NCBI RefSeq assembly: GCF_034555935.1
Contig: NZ_JAYDCJ010000003.1
Span: 3,035,008-3,099,007, forward strand
DNA from: Marinobacter qingdaonensis
GTDB taxonomy: Bacteria; Pseudomonadota; Gammaproteobacteria; Pseudomonadales; Oleiphilaceae
Length of the DNA: 64,000 bases
Direction: 5' to 3'
Part shown: piece after piece, positions 29,144 to 47,224 of the stretch
How positions within the stretch are numbered: the first letter of the stretch is position 1
How the letters are laid out: each line of letters opens with the position of its first letter
Translations under genes and position numbers: made by a program
The notes under the pieces: model-generated
Database searches by the model: none
Seen by the model: only the letters and a program-made list of their open reading frames with translations
What the model was told of the DNA's origin: nothing

Positions 29144-29845
29144 TCAGAAACGGCCGAGGATAAAACTCGCCAATTCGAGATCGGCGGGCACCGTCACCTT
29201 GATGTTGTCCGGCCGGCCCTCCACCAGGACTGGCATGTTACCGGAAAACTCCATGGCTGAGGATTCATCCGTGACCGGCTGCCCGGCGGCAACAGCCTTC
29301 TGCAGGGCGTCAGCCAGGGCACCGTACCGGAACATCTGCGGGGTAAACGCCCGCCAGAGCCCGCCCCGGTCCACCGTCTCCCGGACCTCAGGCTCACTCG
29401 CCCCGTCAGCCCGCTTCAAGGTATCCGCCACCGGCGACGCCAGCAGTCCTCCGATCGGATGCTCGATGAGGGTATCGACCAGACGCGCCAGGTCATCCGG
29501 GTGGACACAAGGCCGGGCCGCATCGTGCACCAGAACCCAGTCGTGGGCACTCGCCTGCCCTGCCAAGGCGGCCAACGCCGCCAGCACCGAATCGGCCCGT
29601 TCGTCGCCGCCGGTGCAGGTCTGCACCCGCCCTTCCCGACTGGCCTCGGAATCCGGCCACCAGCGGTCGTCCGGGCTCAGTGGCACCATACATCCGGCCA
29701 ACGGAAGCGATTCCAGAAGGCGTGACAGGGTGATGTCCAGAATGAACCGGGAGTGAATACGGAGGTATTGCTTGGGAAGCTCGGCTTGCATCCGGCGGCC
29801 GATGCCGGCGGCAGGCACAATAAGCCAGAGTCTGGGTGCAGTCAT
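29144..29845 (-). CDS. ispD: 2-C-methyl-D-erythritol 4-phosphate cytidylyltransferase
   Basis: IspD adds CMP to methylerythritol 4-phosphate in the MEP pathway. From the ATG at 29845 it has 233 residues; the nucleotide-binding N terminus is [21 protein letters not shown], followed by [16 protein letters not shown] and a C-terminal [18 protein letters not shown]. The open frame extends a further 21 codons into the structured repeat, but no family residues lie there. It starts 22 bases after that element. Confidence 0.95.
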   Translation of the reverse strand: MTAPRLWLIVPAAGIGRRMQAELPKQYLRIHSRFILDITLSRLLESLPLAGCMVPLSPDDRWWPDSEASREGRVQTCTGGDERADSVLAALAALAGQASAHDWVLVHDAARPCVHPDDLARLVDTLIEHPIGGLLASPVADTLKRADGASEPEVRETVDRGGLWRAFTPQMFRYGALADALQKAVAAGQPVTDESSAMEFSGNMPVLVEGRPDNIKVTVPADLELASFILGRF

Positions 29846-29867
29846 GGGTGGCCTGTCATAGGTCTGG

Positions 29868-29977
29868 AGAGCGGCGAGGGTGCCCTGCCCGGGAATGTCT
29901 GTGGCCACGGATGGCCACAGTCAAGCGCACAGGGACGTGCCCGTAGCGGTTCCCGGGCAGGGCGCCCTTGCCGCTCT
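29868..29977 (-). repeat. Structured intergenic element, copy 2
   Basis: Inverted arms of 28 bases (29868-29895 and 29950-29977) pair at 26 positions; the two exceptions are G-T opposites when read on the + strand. They enclose a 54-base core, exactly as long as in the copy at 12366-12473 and homologous to it on the opposite strand. The element fills most of the ftsB-ispD gap, 18 bases after the ftsB stop and 22 before the ispD start. Confidence 0.85.
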
Positions 29978-29995
29978 GTGCTCCGGATCCGAAGC

Positions 29996-30268
29996 TCAGT
30001 TCTCTACCACAAGGAAGAAGGTCTCGTCCTCACGAATCAACCCAAGGTTCATCCGGGCCCGCTCCTCCACGGCGCTCTGCTCATTGCGCAGATTGCGCAC
30101 CTCGGCATAGAGCCGCTCATTGCGGGTCGCCAGCTCGGCGTTTTCCTCACGCTGTTCGGCAATGGACTGTTCCAGGGCCCAGACCTGCGCGAAGCTGCCC
30201 TCCCCGACCCACAGGCGCACCTGCAGCAGGAGTATCAGCACGATCATCGTGGTCCAAAGCAACTTCAT
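29996..30268 (-). CDS. ftsB: Cell division protein FtsB
   Basis: A 90-residue bitopic divisome protein. A short cytoplasmic start and one membrane helix (LLWTTMIVLILLLQVRLWVG) are followed by a coiled coil (LEQSIAEQREENAELATRNERL) and the conserved RNEQSAVEERARMNLGLIREDETFFLVVE segment. FtsB forms a complex with FtsL and FtsQ in septal peptidoglycan synthesis. Location between eno and ispD matches the gammaproteobacterial norm. It has its own predicted promoter after the eno terminator. Confidence 0.94.
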   Translation of the reverse strand: MKLLWTTMIVLILLLQVRLWVGEGSFAQVWALEQSIAEQREENAELATRNERLYAEVRNLRNEQSAVEERARMNLGLIREDETFFLVVEN

Positions 30269-30318
30269 TGCCGATTCCGTAACGAATTAACCGATCAAAA
30301 ATTCAACGACGTTTGTCG

Positions 30319-30348
30319 AGTATAGACCTTTGAGTAGATTACCAACAA
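30319..30348 (-). promoter_or_regulatory. Predicted sigma70 promoter of ftsB
   Basis: On the minus strand TTGTTG (30343-30348) and TATACT (30319-30324) are separated by 18 bases. The box ends about 50 bases upstream of the ftsB start and lies downstream of the eno terminator. Confidence 0.55.
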
Positions 30349-30368
30349 GTTCTTCTAAGCACTTGTGT

Positions 30369-30416
30369 AAAAAGGCCATCGTGACTGAATTCTCATTCAG
30401 CGCACGATGGCCTTTT
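30369..30416 (-). terminator. Rho-independent terminator of eno
   Basis: A 14-bp stem (AAAAGGCCATCGTG, 30370-30383, with its complement at 30103+300 offset, i.e. 30403-30416), a small internal loop, a further six-bp CTGAAT/ATTCAG helix and a TCTC loop. The minus strand continues into a T run. It lies 53 bases past the eno stop. Confidence 0.9.
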
Positions 30417-30468
30417 GCATTCTTGGGCCACAATCATAAGGATCGTGGCTCAAAATGAAAGGTCGGGA

Positions 30469-31785
<1,317 letters not shown>

Positions 31786-31825
31786 TCAGGTAATCAAAGG
31801 ATGACGAAACGAAGAACACCGCCGG

Positions 31826-34344
<2,519 letters not shown>

Positions 34345-34389
34345 TCATCTCAAGATGGGACGCCAGACTACCAGAATCCCCCCCCTGAC

Positions 34390-35728
34390 TCAATCACATT
34401 CCCGCGTCACGATCAGCCGCCAGCCGGCGGCAGGAGCGCTTCCCGAGTACCGATCCGAGCACCACAGATCGGCCACGGCAATCAGTTCGCCATCGGCTTC
34501 GGAACCCGCAAAAACCAACGGCAGACGGGCCCTTTCCCAGGGCGGTATCGACTGCTCCTGCAGCCAGTTCTTCAGGGTTTTTGACGACCGATCCGGGTGG
34601 GTGCGCAGGCGCTCCCCCCCTCGCCTCGTAGATACCCGTATTGGCGGGCGGGCCGATTCTGGGTTAGCGACCGGCTCCAGCTGCAACTGCCATGGCCCCC
34701 AGCTCACCGGGCGGCCGGGCAACAGCTCGACCGACTCATCCGGAAGCGCGGACGGGGTCGGCACCAGATACACATGCCCCTGAAACCGGCGCAGACTGAA
34801 CCCGTCTGCGCGCAGCTCCGGCTCCCGATCGACTCCCGCCGCCAGCAGATCGGTCATGACCTGCTGCCAGTCGGCCACCACCGGCGCCGGGTAGCCGTGC
34901 TCCCGGGCCCACCAGCGCACCAGATTTTTCTGTTCCGGCAGCGACAGCGCCCGCAGCCCGGTCACCGAAACCCGCCCCTGGCCGTCAGCCACGGATTGCC
35001 ACTGCAACGCCGCTAGGCGGTCGTTGAGCTGCTGACTTTCGCCGCAGGCACCGGCACTGTGGCGCAGACGCTGGATCAGTCCGGGCCAGCGCGCACGCAA
35101 GCCGGGCAAGATGGCGTGGCGCAGGTAATTGCGGTCGTAGCCCTGATCGTCGTTGCTGGGATCATCGACCCAGGTCAGGGACGCCTTTCGGGCCCAGTAC
35201 TCAAGCTCCGACCGCTCCAACGCCAGCAGGGGGCGGACCAGATGGCCCCGCCCCAGGGACCGGAAGCGGGGCATGCCGGCGAGCCCGGCCACACCACTGC
35301 CGCGAATCAGCCGAAACAGCACGGTTTCCGCCTGATCGTCGGCGTGGTGGGCCATCAGCAGCAGATCGTCGGCCTGGACCAGGGCCTCAAAAGCCCGGTA
35401 GCGGGCCTTGCGCGCGGCCTCTTCGATTCCCCCGACGCCGGCACCGGACCGGCCCCGGTCGACCGTGACGGTCTCAACCCGAAGCGGGATGCCCAGGGCC
35501 TGGCACTGCTGGCGACAGAAACCTTCGGTGGTGCCGGCGTTGGGCTGAAGCTGATGATTGACGTGTATGGCACCGACCGGAACCCGGTTTTTATGGCAGG
35601 CGGTGACGAGATGCAGGAGTAGAACGGAGTCCAGGCCGCCACTCAGGGCGACCCAGAGGCGGGCATGTTCGGGGAGCGACCTGACCGGATCGCACAGCAG
35701 ATCCGGCCAGGCAAATCCGGAGCCGGGC

Positions 35729-35745
<17 letters not shown>
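34390..35745 (-). CDS. tilS: tRNA(Ile)-lysidine synthase
   Basis: TilS attaches lysine to C34 of the CAU-anticodon tRNA-Ile so that it reads AUA and accepts isoleucine. The 451-residue protein contains the PP-loop [18 protein letters not shown] near residue 35, followed by [30 protein letters not shown], and C-terminal TilS substrate-binding domains. It begins 17 bases inside the end of accA, so the two are probably co-translated. Confidence 0.95.
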
Positions 35746-36682
<937 letters not shown>

Positions 36683-36769
36683 GATGTTCCATCATTTGAT
36701 TGCCAGGTGGAGAAAGACTCCGCCAAACCAGAATTTGGGACAAAGATAGCAGCGCGGGCAGCTGGGCTA

Positions 36770-36797
36770 AAGCGGACCTTGGTATGAGTCCGCTTTT
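36770..36797. terminator. Possible weak terminator between dnaE and accA
   Basis: AAGCGGAC (36770-36777) pairs with GTCCGCTT (36788-36795) around a ten-base loop. On the dnaE-sense strand only three T follow the stem, so termination may be partial. Confidence 0.35.
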
Positions 36798-36860
36798 CAA
36801 GAAAACCGTCATTTCCCAACATTTCGACTGCATTTGCGCTCAGAACCTTGCCGGACACCT

Positions 36861-40343
<3,483 letters not shown>

Positions 40344-40387
40344 AACGTCGGGCAATTCCTGCTAGTAAAGTCTGTTGGGCCTGGCGT

Positions 40388-40855
40388 TCAGCCGCCGATC
40401 AGGGCCCGGATGTCTGCTTCGGTCTGGGGCCCGAACCGGGCCTCCAGTAACTCGCCGTCGGGATCGACGACGAAGGTGGCCGGCAGGGCCACTGGGGTCT
40501 GCCAGCCGAATTCCGGCCCCGGGTCCTTGGCCAGCATGGTGAACTCGATGCCCATGCGCTCACCCAGCTCGATCAGTTGCTCGCCCTGGATGCCGTCAAA
40601 ATTCACCCCGAGAACGGCGATGTCCGGGGCCTTGTCCAGCTCGTTGAGTTCGGGGATTTCCTCCAGGCAGGGTTTGCACCACTCGGCCCAGTAATTGACC
40701 AGCACCCACTGCCCCCGCAGCTGGTCCCAGCCCAGCTTCGGACCGTCGGCCCGCTCCAGCTCGATCTGTTCACAGCCGGCCAGCACCAGGGCCAATGCCG
40801 CCGCCAACCATGGCGCCAAGCGCCGGGCCAACCTCCGGTTTTCAGGGTACTGCAC
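40388..40855 (-). CDS. TlpA-like thioredoxin-fold lipoprotein
   Basis: A 155-residue lipoprotein with a basic N terminus, a hydrophobic helix and the lipobox LVLAGC near residue 28. The thioredoxin fold carries the redox pair WCKPC in VNYWAEWCKPCLEEIPELNEL, and a cis-proline segment VALPATFVVDPDGE, so a periplasmic thiol-disulfide reductase or cytochrome-c maturation-type role is likely. The start is a GTG (40855) with a perfect AGGAGG seven bases away; a longer in-frame start exists but is not needed. Divergent from the arsC-like gene. Confidence 0.85.
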   Translation of the reverse strand: MQYPENRRLARRLAPWLAAALALVLAGCEQIELERADGPKLGWDQLRGQWVLVNYWAEWCKPCLEEIPELNELDKAPDIAVLGVNFDGIQGEQLIELGERMGIEFTMLAKDPGPEFGWQTPVALPATFVVDPDGELLEARFGPQTEADIRALIGG

Positions 40856-40928
40856 GGAATAACCTCCTGTTAGACTACGGACCACGAAAATTTCCCGTAT
40901 CCACTCAGACTGAGAATCAGGCTCGAAG

Positions 40929-41934
<1,006 letters not shown>

Positions 41935-41992
41935 TACGCCCCGGGCTCCGGCCCGTATGCCTTTGAACCTTCATTTTTCCCGGACACACTCT

Positions 41993-42352
41993 ATGCTGCA
42001 CAATCCCAAAGCCCGAACCACCGCCCGTTTGACCATCGCGCTTTACCTGGCGGTTCTGGCAACCCTACTGGCCACCACGTTTTTTCCAGCGCCGGTCGAA
42101 GGCGTTTCGGTGCCGTTGATGCTCGCGGTCAAGCTGTTGCCGCTTCTGGCCTTTGCGGTCCCGGTGTTTCGTGGCCACAATCGCGGTTACATCTGGATGG
42201 CGTTCGTGGTCATCTTCTACTTTACTCAAGCCGTGGTGTCGGCCTGGCTGAGCGAGGGCGCCGCCGGCCCTGTGGTACTGACCGTTCTGACCTTCCTGCT
42301 TTTTACCGTTGCCATGGTCCACCTCAAGGTGAACCGGCCGGTGGCAGGCTAA
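41993..42352 (+). CDS. DUF2069 membrane protein
   Basis: A 119-residue protein with four predicted membrane helices (about residues 12-28, 38-54, 62-82 and 90-108). RGHNRGYIWMAFVVIFYFTQAVV fits DUF2069, a family of unknown function that often follows wrbA/arsC in Pseudomonas-like genomes. The ATG at 41993 begins the family-like sequence MLHNPKARTTARLTIALYLAVLA; an earlier in-frame ATG at 41957 has no better ribosome-binding site. Confidence 0.75.
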   Translation: MLHNPKARTTARLTIALYLAVLATLLATTFFPAPVEGVSVPLMLAVKLLPLLAFAVPVFRGHNRGYIWMAFVVIFYFTQAVVSAWLSEGAAGPVVLTVLTFLLFTVAMVHLKVNRPVAG

Positions 42353-42380
42353 CCCCCGTCGCCACTGACAGCGAGTGCAA

Positions 42381-44198
42381 ATGTCCGATACCGATGCCGC
42401 CAACCGTCCGATTCGCCCGGCCCCGCCGGCCCACAGCGTGCTGACCCTGAGGGACGTGTGCGCCGCGCTGGTGGCGACCGGCGAAGTCAGCCAGGACGAC
42501 GCGGAGCGGGTGCTGACCGCCAACCTGGGCGCCGCCACCGAACAGGGCCAAAGCGCACGGCGCCACCCGCTGGAACTGGTCGCCATTGCCGGCCTGACCA
42601 GCCGGAATTCGGGCCGGGTCCTGGATCTGGACCGGCTGACCCAGTGGCTGGCGGACTGGGCCGGACAACCCTATTTCCACATCGACCCGCTGAAAATCGA
42701 CACCCCGGCGATCGCCCGGGTGATGTCCTACGCCTTTGCCCAGCGCCACCGCATTCTGGCCGTAGCGATCGGTCCGGACGAGGTCGTGATCGCCAGCCCC
42801 GAACCGTTCAAGAGCGACTGGGAAAGCAACCTGCGCCAGGCCACGCGCAAGGACATCCGGCGCGTGGTGGCCAATCCCGAAGACATCCGCCGCTACACCG
42901 TGGAGTTCTACCAGCTCGCCAACTCGGTCAGTAAAGCGGGTGGCGGCAAGGCCGCCGGTGCCGCCAGCAACCAGAACTTCGAGCAGTTGCTGGATCTGGG
43001 CACCACGGAAAACCCGGACGCCAACGACCAGCACGTGGTCAAGATCGTCGACTGGTTGCTGCAATACGCCTTCGACCAGCGCGCCTCCGACATCCACATA
43101 GAACCCCGACGGGCGGTGACCCAGGTTCGGTTCCGGATCGATGGCGTGCTGCACAACGTCTACGAATTTCCCGAGCACGTCGGGGTGGCGGTCACCAGCC
43201 GCCTGAAAATACTCGGTCGGCTCAACGTGGCGGAAAAGCGACGGCCCCAGGATGGCCGCATCAAGACCCGCAAGCCGGACAACCGGGAGGTGGAGCTGCG
43301 ACTGGCCACCATGCCGACAGCGTTCGGCGAGAAAATGGTGATGCGGATCTTCGATCCGGACGTGCTGCTGAAATCCTACGAGCAACTGGGCTTTGGCAAG
43401 GAAGACCGGGACCGCTGGCAGACCATCACCAGCCAGGCCCACGGCATTGTGCTGGTGACCGGACCGACCGGGTCCGGCAAGACCACCACGCTCTACTCCA
43501 CCCTCAAGCAGATCGCCTCGTCGGAACTGAACGTGTGCACCATCGAGGATCCGATCGAGATGGTGGAGCCGGCGTTCAACCAGATGCAGGTCCAGAGCAA
43601 CATCGACCTGACCTTCGCCGCCGGAGTGCGCGCGCTGCTGCGCCAGGACCCGGACATCATCATGATCGGGGAAATCCGGGACCTGGAGACCGCAGAGATG
43701 GCGGTCCAGGCGGCGCTGACCGGGCATCTGGTGCTGTCCACCCTGCACACCAACGACGCCCCCAGCGCCATTACCCGACTGATGGAGCTGGGCATCCCGC
43801 CCTACCTGATCCGGGCCACGGTGCTGGGGGTCATGGCCCAGCGCCTGACCCGGACCCTGTGCCCGCACTGCAAGACTCCGGGACCGGCCGACGAACAGGC
43901 CTGGCAAACCCTGACCCGGCCCTGGAAGGCGCCGGTGCCCAAGCAGTTCTACCAGCCGGTCGGCTGCCTGGAATGCCGCAACACCGGGTACATGGGCCGG
44001 GCCGGTGTGTACGAGATCATGAGCCTGTCCGGGGCACTGACCCGGCAGATCAACGATCGCTGCGAACTGGAGCAGTTGCGCCTGGACGCCTACAAGGAAG
44101 GCATGAAATCCCTTAGGCTGAGCGGCGCCCAGAAAGTTGCCAGCGGCCAGACCACGGTCGAGGAAATTCTGCGGGTGACCCCGGAAAGCCAGCGCTGA
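42381..44198 (+). CDS. GspE/PilB family secretion ATPase (orphan)
   Basis: A 605-residue type II/IV secretion ATPase. An N-terminal GspE-II-like domain (residues about 30-160) is followed by the N2 domain (DWLLQYAFDQRASDIHIEPR), Walker A GPTGSGKTTTLYS near residue 360, Asp box VCTIEDPIEM, Walker B DPDIIMIGEIRD, His box LSTLHTNDAPSAITRL and a four-cysteine zinc motif (CPHCK ... CLECRN). No other secretion or pilus gene is in the window, so its machine is unknown. It converges on the DUF3080 gene with 12 bases between. Confidence 0.9.
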   Translation: MSDTDAANRPIRPAPPAHSVLTLRDVCAALVATGEVSQDDAERVLTANLGAATEQGQSARRHPLELVAIAGLTSRNSGRVLDLDRLTQWLADWAGQPYFHIDPLKIDTPAIARVMSYAFAQRHRILAVAIGPDEVVIASPEPFKSDWESNLRQATRKDIRRVVANPEDIRRYTVEFYQLANSVSKAGGGKAAGAASNQNFEQLLDLGTTENPDANDQHVVKIVDWLLQYAFDQRASDIHIEPRRAVTQVRFRIDGVLHNVYEFPEHVGVAVTSRLKILGRLNVAEKRRPQDGRIKTRKPDNREVELRLATMPTAFGEKMVMRIFDPDVLLKSYEQLGFGKEDRDRWQTITSQAHGIVLVTGPTGSGKTTTLYSTLKQIASSELNVCTIEDPIEMVEPAFNQMQVQSNIDLTFAAGVRALLRQDPDIIMIGEIRDLETAEMAVQAALTGHLVLSTLHTNDAPSAITRLMELGIPPYLIRATVLGVMAQRLTRTLCPHCKTPGPADEQAWQTLTRPWKAPVPKQFYQPVGCLECRNTGYMGRAGVYEIMSLSGALTRQINDRCELEQLRLDAYKEGMKSLRLSGAQKVASGQTTVEEILRVTPESQR

Positions 44199-44210
44199 CG
44201 GCGCCCCGGC

Positions 44211-45269
44211 TCAGGCACCCGGGCGCATGCCACACTGCTCCAGCAGTGCCTGCCAGCTCTGGGTGTGGCGCGCCATGGCGCGATCCAGCTGCTGCCAGAC
44301 GCCGCCCTCCGCGTCTTGGGCCAGAACCTCCTCGTACCAGGCGGCAAACGCCGGCGGCATGACGCCGCGCTGTTGGCTGGCCAGGGTTTCGAGCGGGTCC
44401 ATCAGCGCGACCCTGGCGCGGCGCACAGCGCTCATGTAGGGCTGGATTTTCTCGATGTAAACGCTGAAGAACATGCTCTGGACGATGTCAGACTGGTTGT
44501 TGGGCTTGCCATCCAGGCACAGGGGCCGACCCTCAATCCGCTGCTGCAGCAGCGCGGTGGCGTCGTCCAATCGGGTGGTCAGCAAGCCGGCGCTGTTAAT
44601 CAGCTGCCCGGCCCGGTACTCGGCCTGCCACCGCTGGTGCACGCCGCCGGCAAAGTCCAGGGACACCTCCAGCTGGCCCGCCAGCAACGACGACATGGCC
44701 TCGTTCATGCGCTCGGCATCGCGGGCCAGATCCGCCACCGGATTGCCCTCCGGCGCCACGGGATAGTAACCCTTGGCCAGGGTAAACAGGGTCTCCACCT
44801 CTTCCACGCCCCAGGTGGCGTTCCAGACCGCAATGGGCAGCGACTCCCGCTTGCTGTCGATGGCCTCCTCAAGCACCTTCACCAGTTCCTCGTCCTCGGT
44901 TTCCGGCACACAGTCCCGGGCGGCCTCGACGAAACGCACTTCGTACCGCAACCGGTTCAACGGCTGCATGACCTTGCCCATCACCGAGTTTTTCTCGCCG
45001 ACGACAAATTGCAGTTCACAGCCATACAGGGACAGAAAGTCGAGCATGCCCATGTCCAGCTCGGGCATGGGTAGGACCCGGTCACGCCGGCGGGGCAATT
45101 GCGGTGGGGAGCGCAAATCGGAATACTGCGGGTCGGTTTCCAGCACCCGCGCCACCCGCTCGACGTATTCGTCCATCATCGGGCGGGCTTCAGAGAAGGG
45201 ATTGCAACCGCTCAGGATGGCCAGCGCCAGGCACGGCCACAACATCCTGATCCATCCGGACTCGGCCAT
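44211..45269 (-). CDS. DUF3080 family lipoprotein
   Basis: A 352-residue protein starting MAESGWIRMLWPCLALAILSGC, where the Cys ends a clear lipobox (ILSGC, residue 22). The mature sequence (MMDEYVERVARVLE, then LDMGMLDFLSLYGCELQFVVGEKNSVMGKVM) fits DUF3080, a family of unknown function. A good AGGAGG site precedes the ATG at 45269; the in-frame codons upstream run through that site and are not used. It lies 32 bases downstream of mtnC in the same direction. Confidence 0.85.
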   Translation of the reverse strand: MAESGWIRMLWPCLALAILSGCNPFSEARPMMDEYVERVARVLETDPQYSDLRSPPQLPRRRDRVLPMPELDMGMLDFLSLYGCELQFVVGEKNSVMGKVMQPLNRLRYEVRFVEAARDCVPETEDEELVKVLEEAIDSKRESLPIAVWNATWGVEEVETLFTLAKGYYPVAPEGNPVADLARDAERMNEAMSSLLAGQLEVSLDFAGGVHQRWQAEYRAGQLINSAGLLTTRLDDATALLQQRIEGRPLCLDGKPNNQSDIVQSMFFSVYIEKIQPYMSAVRRARVALMDPLETLASQQRGVMPPAFAAWYEEVLAQDAEGGVWQQLDRAMARHTQSWQALLEQCGMRPGA

Positions 45270-45301
45270 CGACACCTCCTGAGGGTTGCAGCAGGGGTGG
45301 G

Positions 45302-45994
45302 TCACCGCTTGCGCAGCAGGCTGTCCACCTCTGAAAAATCCCGGGCGACCATGCGGCCGGTGTCCGGCAGCTCGCCCTCGCGCACCAGCCAGGCGGTCTT
45401 GATACCGGCCGCCTCGGCGGCCTCCAACTCGGCCTCAACGTCTGACAGGAACAGCACGGTCGCTGGCTCGACACCAAGCTCCGCCAGGATGTTGCGGTAG
45501 GACTCCACCTCTTTCTTGCCACCGATCCGGGTATCGAAGTAACCGGAAAAGTACGGGGTGAAGTCCCCGGCGGTGGTGTAGCCGAAGATCAGCTGCTGTG
45601 CCTTGACCGAGCCTGAAGAATATACGAACAACCGCAGGCCGCGATCATGCCAGCGCTGCAGGTAGTCCGCGGCGTCGTCGTAGATGTGGCCCTTGAGTTC
45701 GCCCGTTTCATAGCCCCGGGCCCAGATCATGCCCTGCAGGGCCTTGAGCGGGGTCTCCTTGCGGTCCTCGCGAATCCAGCCCTGCAAGGCATCGATCAGG
45801 CCGTCGAGATCGTCGCCGGCAACCCCGGTTTTCTCCGCCACCGCTTGCAACTGTTCGCTGACCAGCGGGTCGCTGTCATGATGCGCCCGCACGAAGGCGT
45901 CCAGGTGTTCGCTGGCGTAGGGAAACAGCACATCGTGGACAAAGCTGATGGAGCTGGTGGTGCCCTCGATGTCGGTCAGGACTACCCGGATCAT
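45302..45994 (-). CDS. mtnC: Acireductone synthase (enolase-phosphatase E1)
   Basis: A HAD-superfamily enzyme of methionine salvage that enolises and dephosphorylates diketo-methylthiopentyl phosphate to acireductone. The 230-residue protein starts VLTDIEGTTSSISFVHDVLFPYASEHL with the HAD motif I aspartate and glutamate, followed by YSSGSVKAQQLIFGYTTAGDFTPYFSGYFDT and the motif IV region VLFLSDVEAELEAAEAAGIKTAWLVREG. Its start overlaps the mtnD stop by four bases. Confidence 0.95.
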   Translation of the reverse strand: MIRVVLTDIEGTTSSISFVHDVLFPYASEHLDAFVRAHHDSDPLVSEQLQAVAEKTGVAGDDLDGLIDALQGWIREDRKETPLKALQGMIWARGYETGELKGHIYDDAADYLQRWHDRGLRLFVYSSGSVKAQQLIFGYTTAGDFTPYFSGYFDTRIGGKKEVESYRNILAELGVEPATVLFLSDVEAELEAAEAAGIKTAWLVREGELPDTGRMVARDFSEVDSLLRKR

Positions 45995-46551
45995 CCGGCC
46001 GCTCCTGCCAGCGCCTCATAGCGCGGCAACTGGCCGGCAATGTCGGCACCGGTGAAGTTGGCGACCCAGCCTTCCGGGTTGCTGAACAGGCGGATGCAGG
46101 TGAACCGGGGTTCTGGCCCCATGTCGAACCAGTGCCGGGTACCGTCCGGCACACTGATCAGGTCGTTCTTCTGGCACAGCACGGCCAGCACCTGGTCGCC
46201 GAAGTGCAGGTAGAACAGCCCCTGCCCGCGCACGAAAAAACGCACCTCGTCTTCACTGTGGGTGTGCTCGTCCAGGAACTTCTTGCGCAAGGCGTCCTTG
46301 TCGGGATGATCCGGATTCAGGCTGATCACATCCGCAGTCTGGAAACCGCATTCGGATTTCAGCGCGGACACTTCGCCCTGGTAGGCCTCGAGGATGTCGT
46401 CCTGGGTGGCTTCGTCCGGCAGATCCCGGGTTGGCCACTGTTCGAAACGGACGCCGTGCCGGGCCAGCAGGTCGCGAATCTCAGCGGCATTGTCGGTGAC
46501 CGTGTGGGCCGTCTCCGGCTGGTCCTGGTGGAAAATGCTCAAGGTAGTCAT
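45991..46551 (-). CDS. mtnD: Acireductone dioxygenase
   Basis: A cupin metalloenzyme that oxidises acireductone to the keto acid precursor of methionine (Fe form) or to an off-pathway product (Ni form). The 186-residue protein carries the metal ligands in FLDEHTHSEDEVRFFVRGQG and LISVPDGTRHWFDMGPEPRFTCIRLF. Overlaps both mtnB and mtnC by four bases, giving a tightly coupled trio. Confidence 0.95.
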   Translation of the reverse strand: MTTLSIFHQDQPETAHTVTDNAAEIRDLLARHGVRFEQWPTRDLPDEATQDDILEAYQGEVSALKSECGFQTADVISLNPDHPDKDALRKKFLDEHTHSEDEVRFFVRGQGLFYLHFGDQVLAVLCQKNDLISVPDGTRHWFDMGPEPRFTCIRLFSNPEGWVANFTGADIAGQLPRYEALAGAAG

Positions 46552-47174
46552 GGGCGAACCCTCATGGTTTCAAGTTCACATTCGAACAAAAATTCAAAGG
46601 CCTCGACGTGGCGCAAGCAGTCCGCCATGGTCCGACCCCAGGTGTAGAGTCCGTGGCCGCGAATCAGGTAGCCGGGCTGGTCCGGATGGGCACTGAACCA
46701 GGCCCTCGTGTCGTCGGCCAGGGTCTCGATGTCCTGGGTGTTGTCGAACACCGGCACCGACAGCACCGATTCGTGGGTGGTCACGCCGCTGAATGCCTTC
46801 TGCAGCTCGTAGCCTTCCAGCACCAGGGGTTCACCGGGGCCGAGCAATCGGCTCAGCACGGTGGCCTTGACCGAGTGGGTGTGCAACACCGCGCCAACCT
46901 CCGGAAACACCTCGTACAGCACCGTGTGCAACCGGGTTTCTGCGGATGAGCGACAGTTGCTCTGCACCGGCCGGCCGGCGAGATCCACCACCATGACATC
47001 GCCGGCGCCCAGCTTGCCCTTGTGGCGACCGGACACGGTGATGGCAATGTGGTTGTCGTCAATGCGAGCCGAATAATTGCTGCTGGTGGCCGGGGACCAG
47101 CCCTGCTGGTACAGGAACTGGCCGGCCTCGACGATGGCATCGGCGGCGACGGCGTAGCGGGTTACGTCAAACAC
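46548..47174 (-). CDS. mtnB: Methylthioribulose-1-phosphate dehydratase
   Basis: A class II aldolase-like zinc enzyme of methionine salvage. From a GTG at 47174, preceded by GGGGGAG, the protein is 208 residues. It shows GWSPATSSNYSARIDDNHIAITVSGRHKG, the zinc ligands in GAVLHTHSVKATVLSRLL, and LIRGHGLYTWGRTMADCLRHVEAFEFLFE. An ATG at 47225 is in frame but has no ribosome-binding site and adds 17 residues without family resemblance. mtnA and the upstream pathway genes are not in the window. Confidence 0.92.
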   Translation of the reverse strand: MFDVTRYAVAADAIVEAGQFLYQQGWSPATSSNYSARIDDNHIAITVSGRHKGKLGAGDVMVVDLAGRPVQSNCRSSAETRLHTVLYEVFPEVGAVLHTHSVKATVLSRLLGPGEPLVLEGYELQKAFSGVTTHESVLSVPVFDNTQDIETLADDTRAWFSAHPDQPGYLIRGHGLYTWGRTMADCLRHVEAFEFLFECELETMRVRP

Positions 47175-47224
47175 GGATTCTCCCCCAGAATTCGAGACGC
47201 CATTCGGGCGGTCAATTGCCGCCA

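Noticed and set aside
42324..43907. A 527-codon open frame opposite the secretion ATPase gene
   Set aside because: Shadow of a clear GspE-family gene; no start signal or family resemblance.
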